Shown: one piece after another, positions 1 to 6,053 of the stretch
Layout of the letters: every line of letters starts with the position of its first letter
Numbering within the stretch: position 1 is the first letter of the stretch
DNA from: an uncultured Parvibacter sp.
GTDB lineage: Bacteria > Actinomycetota > Coriobacteriia > Coriobacteriales > Eggerthellaceae
Direction: 5' to 3'
Assembly (NCBI GenBank): GCA_910587945.1
Contig: CAJUNI010000056.1
Span: forward strand, 1 to 14,453
DNA: 14,453 nucleotides
Made by a program: the position numbers and the translations under genes
The notes under the pieces: model-generated
What the model was told of the DNA's origin: nothing
Database searches by the model: none
The model's input: only the letters and a program-made list of their open reading frames with translations

Positions 1-2
1 AT

Positions 3-1871
3 CTGCCGGTCTTTGAGGAAGTACTCTCTTCCCAAGTAGAAGTGCTGGAGGCAGAACAACGACTCCACAAGCTGGAAGCATCTTTAGGGGAAAACCCGAC
101 CGAAGCGCAACTGGCAGCCGCTGGTCGCGCGCGCGATGCCTATGAGATGCTGGGTGGCTACACCATTGAAGCAAAAGTGCGCAGCGTATTATTTGGCCTC
201 GGCTTCAAAGAAGAGGATATGACACGCTCAACCTTGGAGTTTTCGGGCGGCTGGCAAATGCGCATTGCGCTGGCCAAGTTGCTGATCCGAAACCCCGAGG
301 TGTTGCTCTTGGACGAACCTACCAACCACCTGGACTTGGAGTCAGTGAAGTGGTTGGAAGGCTTTTTGCGTGGCTACGAAGGGACGGTCATTGTGGTAAG
401 TCACGACCGCGCCTTCATGGATAACATGGTGGATCGCGTCGCGGAAATCGATAATGGGGAAGTGAACCTCTATAAAGGCAATTATTCGGCCTATCTGAAA
501 GCGCGCGAAGAGCGCCTTGAGCGACTGCGGGCCGAAAAGGTAAAGCAGGACGAAGAGCTGGCGCACCTTCAGTCGTTCGTTGAGAAGTTCCGCTATAAAG
601 CCACCAAGGCTAAGCAAGCCCAGGATCGCGAAAAGAAAATCCAGAAAATTCTGGAGCATCGTATCGTGATTCCTGAGGAGAAGAAGACGGTACGATTTAA
701 TTTCCAGCAACCCCCGCGCACCGGTGATGAAGTGGTGCGGGCGCGGGATATCGTAAAACGCTTTGGGGATAAAACCATTTATGACGGCGTGGACTTTACG
801 CTCTACCGGGGCGATAAAGTGGCGCTGGTGGGCCCTAATGGTGCGGGTAAGTCTACGATGCTCAAAATGATTGCGGGCGTGTTGGCACCCGATAGTGGCA
901 CCATTGACTACGGTGTAAACGTTTCGCTGACCTATTACGCCCAGCACCAATTAGAGGAGCTGGATTCCGGTAATACCGTGTTTGAGGAGCTCGATCGGGT
1001 GGCGCCGGGTTGGAGTATTTCTCAAGTGCGCTCGCTCTTGGGAGCCTTTCTGTTCACCGGTGATGCGGTAGAGAAGCGCGTCTCGGTGCTTTCCGGTGGC
1101 GAGAAAAGCCGCTTGGCCCTCGCTAAGATGTTGGTGGCGCCGAAGCCCCTGTTGTGTCTGGACGAACCGACGAACCATTTGGATATCGCCAGTGCTGATA
1201 TTTTGGAGCAGGCGCTCCTTCACTTTGATGGAACCATTCTCTTTATTACCCATGACCGTCACCTTATTCGTTCGGTGGCAAATCGTATTGTGGAAATCCA
1301 GCCGGGCAAACTGACGGACTACCCAGGCGATTACGACTATTACCTCTACAAGTCAGGCCAGCTCGAGGGAGACCAGCCTAAGGATCATTCCTTGGTCGAT
1401 GAGATGTTTGCCTCCGAGGAGGGTTCGTCCGCGAAGTCGTCCTCCAGCAACCGCGCCACAAAATCGGCGCCGGCAAAAACCGTGGTAACGGTCAATCGTC
1501 ATCGTGGAGAAAAGCCAAAAGACGCCGCGGCGCCGGTATTAACTGCACCTCGGGCCAGTGCTCCTAAGACCAAGGAGCAGAAGCGTCGGGAAGCCGAAGC
1601 GCGTAACCGGGCCTATGCTGCGCTCAAACACCAACGCAAGCGCATCGCTGAACTGGACGCCCAAATGGAAAAAGATAATGCCCGTATGGCTGAACTCTTG
1701 AGTTTGATGGCAGACCCCGATTTCTATATCAACGAAACAGAATCCTCGGACGCCATTGCCGAACATGCCCAGCTGAAAAAGCGGCTCAGCGACGCCGAAG
1801 CTGAGTGGTTTGAGCTCACAGAAGAGCTCGAGGCGGAAATGGCGAAACAGCAGGAGTTGAGCGAATGTTAA
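3..1871 (+). CDS. ABC-F family ATP-binding protein, 5'-truncated by the window edge
   Basis: Cytoplasmic ABC-F ATPase with two nucleotide-binding domains and no membrane segments. The family acts on the ribosome, binding near the E site to resolve stalls or confer antibiotic protection; which role applies here cannot be told. The reading frame is open to the window edge, so the first Walker A lies outside; the GTG at 42 is an internal codon, not the start. Visible in order: the helical arm of domain 1 (about 30-200), signature SGGWQ (243-257), Walker B LLLDEPTNH (303-329), a charged inter-domain linker of the tRNA-interacting type (about 570-660), Walker A GPNGAGKST (831-857), signature LSGGEKSR (about 1089-1112), and second Walker B LCLDEPTNH (about 1152-1178). 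A Ser/Ala/Lys-rich stretch (about 1400-1560) leads to a C-terminal coiled coil (about 1565-1850), as in the Uup/YheS-like branch. The stop overlaps trmL, implying cotranscription. Family certain; subfamily not. Confidence 0.95.
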   Translation: MPVFEEVLSSQVEVLEAEQRLHKLEASLGENPTEAQLAAAGRARDAYEMLGGYTIEAKVRSVLFGLGFKEEDMTRSTLEFSGGWQMRIALAKLLIRNPEVLLLDEPTNHLDLESVKWLEGFLRGYEGTVIVVSHDRAFMDNMVDRVAEIDNGEVNLYKGNYSAYLKAREERLERLRAEKVKQDEELAHLQSFVEKFRYKATKAKQAQDREKKIQKILEHRIVIPEEKKTVRFNFQQPPRTGDEVVRARDIVKRFGDKTIYDGVDFTLYRGDKVALVGPNGAGKSTMLKMIAGVLAPDSGTIDYGVNVSLTYYAQHQLEELDSGNTVFEELDRVAPGWSISQVRSLLGAFLFTGDAVEKRVSVLSGGEKSRLALAKMLVAPKPLLCLDEPTNHLDIASADILEQALLHFDGTILFITHDRHLIRSVANRIVEIQPGKLTDYPGDYDYYLYKSGQLEGDQPKDHSLVDEMFASEEGSSAKSSSSNRATKSAPAKTVVTVNRHRGEKPKDAAAPVLTAPRASAPKTKEQKRREAEARNRAYAALKHQRKRIAELDAQMEKDNARMAELLSLMADPDFYINETESSDAIAEHAQLKKRLSDAEAEWFELTEELEAEMAKQQELSEC

Positions 1872-2326
1872 ATATCGTCCTGGTCGAGCCAGAGATTCCT
1901 CAAAACACCGGAAATATTGCCCGTACCTGTGCCTGTGTAGGTGCGCGGCTGCATCTGGTTGAGCCCATGGGATTTCGCCTGACTGAGAAAAATCTCTCCC
2001 GTTCGGGTTGTGATTACTGGGACAAGGTCGAAGTGGTGCGCTGGTCTTGTATTGAGGAGTTCTTGGAAGCTCACGGCACCGATGAACTGCATCTCTTTAC
2101 CGGCCGCTCCACCGTGCTTCATACTGAGGTTTCCTATGGGGAAGATGCCTACCTACTCTTCGGTCGCGAAAGCCGCGGATTGGACGATGCCGTGCTCGAT
2201 GCCTATCCAGAGGCTTGGGTACGCATTCCTATGTTGCCGGATATCCGCTCGTTAAACCTATCAAACGCGGCGGCCATTGGTGCCTATGAAGCCCTGCGCC
2301 AGCAGGGATTTCCCCATTTGGATTAA
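1865..2326 (+). CDS. trmL: tRNA (cytidine/uridine-34 2'-O)-methyltransferase TrmL
   Basis: SPOUT-class methyltransferase of 153 residues, the usual size for TrmL, which methylates the ribose of wobble nucleotide 34 in some leucine tRNAs using S-adenosylmethionine and works as a dimer. The three SpoU motifs are present: motif 1 around NTGNIART (residues 14-21), motif 2 LLFGRESRGL (97-106), and motif 3 running from IPM through SLNLSNAAAIGAYEALR (121-145), which forms the knotted cofactor site. It lacks the extra N-terminal domain of TrmH/RlmB-type enzymes, which favours TrmL. The ATG at 1865 overlaps the ABC-F stop by 7 bases and has AGGAG (about 1852-1856) upstream, so translational coupling to the ABC-F gene is likely. 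Both products act on translation. Substrate assignment is by family only. Confidence 0.93.
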   Translation: MLNIVLVEPEIPQNTGNIARTCACVGARLHLVEPMGFRLTEKNLSRSGCDYWDKVEVVRWSCIEEFLEAHGTDELHLFTGRSTVLHTEVSYGEDAYLLFGRESRGLDDAVLDAYPEAWVRIPMLPDIRSLNLSNAAAIGAYEALRQQGFPHLD

Positions 2327-2349
2327 CTGTTGCATGTTATGCCTGTGGT

Positions 2350-2375
2350 CTATTCTGGCGAATCCGTGAGAATAG
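2350..2375. repeat. 7-bp inverted repeat between trmL and the site-2 protease gene
   Basis: CTATTCT (2350-2356) and AGAATAG (2369-2375) are perfect reverse complements separated by 12 bases. No run of T follows, so it does not look like an intrinsic terminator. It lies 50-75 bases upstream of the protease start, where an operator could sit, but a single short dyad can arise by chance. Confidence 0.35.
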
Positions 2376-2390
2376 GCGCGGTTTAAGAAG

Positions 2391-2424
2391 TTCCGTCGAT
2401 TGCTATGGGATACACTATCAAGCT
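2391..2424 (+). promoter_or_regulatory. Possible promoter giving a leaderless or near-leaderless mRNA for the site-2 protease
   Basis: TACACT (2411-2416) keeps the key T1, A2 and T6 of a -10 hexamer and ends 8 bases before the ATG at 2425, so transcription would begin at or next to the start codon. No purine-rich Shine-Dalgarno sequence lies at normal distance; the nearest, GGGA (2407-2410), is 14 bases away. A -35 element is not convincing. Leaderless messages are common in actinobacteria. Inference only. Confidence 0.3.
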
Positions 2425-3117
2425 ATGTCTACTACCTATGTCATATATATTGCCATCTCTGTGATCTGCTTTGTGATTGCGTTGGTCTTTCACGAAGTAG
2501 CCCATGGATTTGTGGCCTACAAACTGGGCGACCCCACCGCTAAGAGTCAGGGGCGTCTGTCACTCAACCCTTTGAAGCACATTGACCCCTTCGGTACGGT
2601 GCTTCTGCCGGCCATGCTCATGTTTATGCACATGCCTGTTTTTGGCTATGCAAAGCCGGTGCCTTACAACCCACGCTATTTCAAGAATCCGCGTCGGGAT
2701 GACCTGTTGGTCGGCCTGGCGGGGCCCTGCGCTAACTTGCTGTTGGCGGTACTCACGGCGGCCGTGGCGTGGATCATCTGGCTTGTAGCGGGTCCTTCTA
2801 TCTATGAGTGGGTACGCAACGACGCGTTTGCTATCTTCTATCTCGATTTCTTGCCCCAGCTGGCAGTGATTAATTTGGTGCTCATGTTCTTCAACTTGAT
2901 TCCTATTCCGCCGCTGGATGGCTCCTCGATCTTCGCCATCTTAATTCCAAGAAAGTACCTTCCTAAGTACTATGAAATTCAGCGTTGGGCCTTTCCTATC
3001 TTTATGATTTTGGTCATTGCGTTGCCCTATGTGCTTCACGTCAATCCCTTCAGTTGGTATTTGAGTTTGACGGCCGGCAATCTTGCAAATCTTTTGTTCC
3101 CCTTCCCGATTTGGTAA
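2425..3117 (+). CDS. Site-2 protease family membrane metalloprotease (M50)
   Basis: Small polytopic zinc metalloprotease of 230 residues. The zinc site HEVAH (His23, Glu24, His27) lies at the end of the first membrane segment (about 5-27), and the third ligand motif NLIPIPPLDG (Asp165) lies in a later one (about 145-165). Further hydrophobic segments are at about 54-72, 99-123 and 187-205. There is no PDZ or CBS domain, so it belongs to the compact group of prokaryotic site-2 proteases rather than the RseP/Rip1 type. Such enzymes cut transmembrane substrates within the membrane; the substrate here is unknown. The next gene, scpA, starts 15 bases downstream, and this protease-scpA-scpB arrangement recurs in Gram-positive genomes without a known functional reason. 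No alternative in-frame start exists between 2326 and 2425, and no Shine-Dalgarno site precedes the ATG. Confidence 0.93.
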   Translation: MSTTYVIYIAISVICFVIALVFHEVAHGFVAYKLGDPTAKSQGRLSLNPLKHIDPFGTVLLPAMLMFMHMPVFGYAKPVPYNPRYFKNPRRDDLLVGLAGPCANLLLAVLTAAVAWIIWLVAGPSIYEWVRNDAFAIFYLDFLPQLAVINLVLMFFNLIPIPPLDGSSIFAILIPRKYLPKYYEIQRWAFPIFMILVIALPYVLHVNPFSWYLSLTAGNLANLLFPFPIW

Positions 3118-3132
3118 GAGGGGAGGTTTACC

Positions 3133-3933
3133 GTGTCCTATCGCGTACGCATTGAAAGCTTCGAAGGTCCCTTTGACCTGCTCTTGTATTTGGTAAGTCG
3201 TCAAAAGGTGGACATTGGCGCTATCCCTATCGCCGAAATTGCTGATCAGTATTTGGCCGAGGTTTCCGCTATGGAAAATCTTGACCTGGATGTTGCGAGC
3301 GACTTTCTTTTAGTGGCTTCTACCTTGTTGGAGATTAAGGCTCAAAGTCTTATCCCGAAGCCCGTGGAAGAGCTGGATGAGGAGCTTGCCGAACTGAGCC
3401 CAACCGATGCTCACACCTTGCTTGTCGAGCGTCTGATGGAATACAAGAAGTTTAAGAATGCAGCGGTGGCGCTTTCGGGACGGTTTGAGGCGGAAGGCCG
3501 CATGCATACACGTCCCTTTGGCCCCGATCAGGAATATCGGGCCCTTATGCCGGACTTTTTACGTGGAGTCACGGTGGACGCCCTGGGACTTTTGGCGGCG
3601 GATGCGCTGGCTCGTCGGGAAGTGTTCCTGCTGGAGTCGGAGCACATCGCCGCAAAACCCATCCCGGTGGAGCTCCATGTGCGGGCCATTCATCAGCGGA
3701 TTCAAACGCGCAAGCACTTGATGTTCTCGGATTTGGTGGCAGGGACGCGGGAGCCGGCACTGGTAGTGGTTACCTTTTTGGCGGTGCTGGAGCTCTATAA
3801 GCGCTCCATGGTAACCATCAGTCAAAAAACTTGCTTTGGAGATATCTCCATCGATTACATTGAAAACTCAGGGCCCTTGATCCTTGATGGAGAAGATGCC
3901 TTGACGTCGGTGGAAGAAGATGAAACTGCCTAA
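3133..3933 (+). CDS. scpA: Segregation and condensation protein A (kleisin subunit of SMC-ScpAB)
   Basis: ScpA is the kleisin that bridges the SMC ATPase heads and, with ScpB, forms bacterial condensin, needed to compact and separate daughter chromosomes. At 266 residues it is of normal family length. The N terminus shows the hallmark FEGPFDLLLYLV (residues 10-21) followed by the helix IPIAEIADQYL, which forms the bundle with the SMC neck. The middle (about 75-150) is the charged ScpB-binding stretch. The C-terminal winged helix (about 205-255) contains VTFLAVLELYKRSMVTISQ. The start is GTG at 3133, chosen because it gives the canonical N terminus and follows a strong GAGGGGAGG Shine-Dalgarno region (about 3117-3126). 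It sits 15 bases after the protease gene and 69 before scpB. Confidence 0.96.
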   Translation: MSYRVRIESFEGPFDLLLYLVSRQKVDIGAIPIAEIADQYLAEVSAMENLDLDVASDFLLVASTLLEIKAQSLIPKPVEELDEELAELSPTDAHTLLVERLMEYKKFKNAAVALSGRFEAEGRMHTRPFGPDQEYRALMPDFLRGVTVDALGLLAADALARREVFLLESEHIAAKPIPVELHVRAIHQRIQTRKHLMFSDLVAGTREPALVVVTFLAVLELYKRSMVTISQKTCFGDISIDYIENSGPLILDGEDALTSVEEDETA

Positions 3934-3935
3934 GG

Positions 3936-3970
3936 GGATGTGCTGAGTCCAAAGGGGACGAACGGCATCC
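3936..3970 (+). other. Imperfect nested stem-loop in the scpA-scpB gap
   Basis: GGATG (3936-3940) can pair with CATCC (3966-3970), enclosing a second stem GTCC (3947-3950) with GGAC (3956-3959) around an AAAGG loop. A purine-rich region with AGGTGA (3991-3996) follows as the scpB ribosome binding site. No U-tract follows, so termination is unlikely. The internal mismatches make it weak; it may only modulate ScpA:ScpB stoichiometry or mean nothing. Confidence 0.25.
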
Positions 3971-4002
3971 GTGAGGTGAAGTAGGGCGGAAGGTGAACAG
4001 CT

Positions 4003-5106
4003 ATGTTCGAGGGATTGCGTGAAGACCAACTGGCGGGAGCTCTAGAGGCGCTGCTCTTTGTGACCGATGAACCGGTTAGTGCGCTGGTGCTAGCCGATAT
4101 GCTGCAATGTGATCCCGAGCGTGTGCAAGCAGAACTCGATCAGTTGCGCTCCACCATGGCTGCCGATAATCGGGGCATCCAACTGCGTGAAGTGGCGGGA
4201 GGTTGGCGGCTATATACCCATCCGGCCTTTCATGAGCTTATCGAGAAATACGTGGTGTCCTGGGATACCCGAAAGCTCTCCGCAGCGGCCTTGGAAACGC
4301 TGGCGGTTGTGGCTTATACCCAGCCAGCTACTCGCGCATCAGTGGCCTCCGTGCGTGGGGTGAATTCCGATAGTCCGCTCAATTCTTTGGTGGAAAAGGG
4401 GTTGGTGCGCGAAGCGGGTACTGCCGATGCGCCCGGTAATCCCACGTTGTATGTGACCACCCGTACGTTTTTGGAAAAGTTCGGATTGCGATCCGTCGAG
4501 GATCTTCCCGCTATTGAAGACTTTGCTCCCGATGAAGAAACCCGCCGCTTGATTGCCAGTCGTCTCTCGGCGTCACGAGAAACCGTGGGCGTATCAGACG
4601 AAGAGGCCCGTCTGATGGCGGAAGGTCTCTATGAGGACAACCCTGCTCTCATTGATGAGGCTGCCTTTGATACCACGCTAGAGTCGTTGGACGAGGCTCT
4701 TGATGCAAGCCAAGTCGCGGATTCAAGCGTTTTGGAGGATGCCGCCGAAGATGAAATAGCGGCTGCTTTAGGCCAGCGCCATGGCGAAACCATTGTGATG
4801 GGAGATGCAGAAGCAGATGCGCAAGTGGCGCTGCGTAATCCCGCTATGGATGGATTCCCTTCGGCAACTTACGAACCCATCAAAGGGGAAGTATCAGAAG
4901 AAACAGCCCAGGTGATTGCGGCCCAGCAGCGCTCAGCCCAGGAATTGGTTGAGGCTCGAGAAGCCCTTGAGGTACAACCCGGTGATGCTGCGGCTGCTCA
5001 AAGTGCGGCTACCCAAGCCATGTTCGCTCGGGCCATTGCCTCCACCTTAGGCGTGGTGGACAAAATCAACTTTGATGAGTTGACCTTTGAAACCGATGAC
5101 GAATAA
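4003..5106 (+). CDS. scpB: Segregation and condensation protein B with a long acidic C-terminal extension
   Basis: ScpB dimerises through winged-helix domains and binds the ScpA linker in the SMC-ScpAB condensin. The core, residues 1-174, has the expected tandem winged helices, with family landmarks LEALLFVTDEPVS (14-26), GWRLYTHP (67-74), LSAAALETLAVVAYTQPATR (92-111), NSLVEKGLVRE (127-137) and a closing NPTLYVTTRTFLEKFGLRS (146-164). A typical ScpB ends near 190 residues. This one continues to 367, adding about 190 residues dominated by Ala, Glu and Asp, probably largely disordered with some helix, and ending in TFETDDE. No known domain is recognised in the tail. The ATG at 4003 follows AGGTGA (3991-3996). 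The downstream rluB frame opens at the scpB stop. The core assignment is firm; the tail's role is unknown. Confidence 0.95.
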   Translation: MFEGLREDQLAGALEALLFVTDEPVSALVLADMLQCDPERVQAELDQLRSTMAADNRGIQLREVAGGWRLYTHPAFHELIEKYVVSWDTRKLSAAALETLAVVAYTQPATRASVASVRGVNSDSPLNSLVEKGLVREAGTADAPGNPTLYVTTRTFLEKFGLRSVEDLPAIEDFAPDEETRRLIASRLSASRETVGVSDEEARLMAEGLYEDNPALIDEAAFDTTLESLDEALDASQVADSSVLEDAAEDEIAAALGQRHGETIVMGDAEADAQVALRNPAMDGFPSATYEPIKGEVSEETAQVIAAQQRSAQELVEAREALEVQPGDAAAAQSAATQAMFARAIASTLGVVDKINFDELTFETDDE

Positions 5107-5152
5107 ATGCCAAGAGGGGGTTGGCTCTTCGGAGGTGCCAGCCCCAGCCTCT

Positions 5153-5974
5153 ATGCGTATTCAGAAGTATTTGGCGCGCAGTGGGGCCGGATCGCGACGG
5201 CACTGCGAGCAACTTATGAGCGAAGGGCGGGTAACCGTCAATGGGGCGGTAGTGCAAACCTTGGGCACGAAGGTTATACCGGGTACGGATGTGGTAGCGG
5301 TAGATGGGAAAACCTACGAGCTTCCCTCGGAAGTCATTACGTTTATGCTTCATAAGCCTGCCGGTTATGTGACCACCATGGATGATCCTCAAGGACGCCC
5401 GACGGTGGCCTCTCTTCTTCCCCTAGATGAGCACCCGGCTCTTTTTCCGGTGGGTCGCCTCGATATTGATACGACCGGTCTTTTGCTCTGCACCACCGAT
5501 GGGGAATTGGGTCATCAGCTCATGCATCCGCGCTTTCATGTACCCAAGCGCTATATTGCGTTGGTGGAAGGGGCGTTGTCTGAAGAGGAAGCCGAGCAGC
5601 TTCGCCACGGAATCCAGCTTGAGGATGGCATGACAGCCCCTGCCAAGCTTTGGATTGCTACGGCTGAAGAGAAAAAGCGCTGGGCGGATTTGATGGGTAC
5701 GGGCGAAGGAGCCAGCGGCTCAAAGCGTCATGGGGGTCGCCGTTCGCGGGCAGCCTTGGAGAAGTCTGGCACCTGGGTGGCCATCGAGATCTGCGAAGGC
5801 CGCAATCGCCAAGTGCGGCGGATGTTCGAGGCATTGGACCATCCGGTCATTGCCCTTCATCGTCAAAGCTATGGACCTCTTACGTTGGAGGGTCTCGAGC
5901 GGGGTTCTTTGCGGATGCTCTCCGATGAGGAGTGCGCGGCACTTCAAACAGCATGCCATCCCCGAGAAGAATGA
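5153..5974 (+). CDS. rluB: 23S rRNA pseudouridine synthase, RsuA/RluB/RluE family
   Basis: Converts a uridine to pseudouridine in rRNA; in RluB the target is in helix 89 of 23S rRNA near the peptidyl transferase centre. An N-terminal S4 RNA-binding domain (residues 1-58, with RIQKYLARSGAGSRR and GRVTVNG) precedes the catalytic domain, whose motif GRLDIDTTGLLL (101-112) supplies the catalytic Asp104. The conserved GRNRQVRRMFEALDHPV follows (216-232). The start is uncertain: the frame is open from about 5087, with candidate starts at ATG 5096, GTG 5135 and ATG 5153. I prefer 5153 because it gives the standard N terminus and 273 residues; GGAGGTG (5131-5137) is upstream but rather distant. A basic Gly/Ser-rich stretch (about 173-204) appears inserted before the last motif. 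RluB is the likeliest member; RsuA or RluE is less likely given the Gram-positive scpAB context. Confidence 0.92.
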   Translation: MRIQKYLARSGAGSRRHCEQLMSEGRVTVNGAVVQTLGTKVIPGTDVVAVDGKTYELPSEVITFMLHKPAGYVTTMDDPQGRPTVASLLPLDEHPALFPVGRLDIDTTGLLLCTTDGELGHQLMHPRFHVPKRYIALVEGALSEEEAEQLRHGIQLEDGMTAPAKLWIATAEEKKRWADLMGTGEGASGSKRHGGRRSRAALEKSGTWVAIEICEGRNRQVRRMFEALDHPVIALHRQSYGPLTLEGLERGSLRMLSDEECAALQTACHPREE

Positions 5975-5976
5975 CT

Positions 5977-6005
5977 CAGACCTTTGAAGCAAATTCGAGG
6001 GTCTG
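5977..6005 (+). terminator. 12-bp stem-loop just after rluB, without a U-tract
   Basis: Bases 5977-5988 can pair with 5994-6005 as RNA: twelve consecutive pairs, two of them G-U, closing a five-base GCAAA loop. It starts 2 bases after the rluB stop (5972-5974). The position suggests a terminator or an mRNA-end stabiliser between rluB and the kinase gene, but no T-run follows, so intrinsic termination would be weak. The stem is directly visible; the function is inferred. Confidence 0.45.
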
Positions 6006-6023
6006 CCGAGATAGTGGTAGGAT
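5994..6023 (+). promoter_or_regulatory. Possible promoter for the histidine kinase/solute-binding protein pair
   Basis: TGGTAGGAT (6015-6023) resembles an extended -10 element (TG, one base, then TAGGAT), with a poor -35 candidate TTCGAG (5994-5999) 18 bases upstream, overlapping the descending arm of the post-rluB hairpin. It lies 30 bases before the kinase ATG. It is the most promoter-like sequence in the 79-base gap and fits a separately controlled sensory pair, but the match is modest. Confidence 0.3.
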
Positions 6024-6053
6024 TTCTGAGATCATGGTGAGACACACCTGATA

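Noticed and set aside
342..950. Minus-strand open frame of 202 codons opposite the ABC-F gene
   Set aside because: It is antisense to well-conserved ABC motifs, has no family resemblance, and is explained by codon bias of the sense gene.
2330..2356. Possible -35/-10 pair TTGCAT and TATTCT downstream of trmL
   Set aside because: The spacer is only 15 bases and the hexamers are far from the protease start; TACACT nearer the ATG is a more economical candidate.
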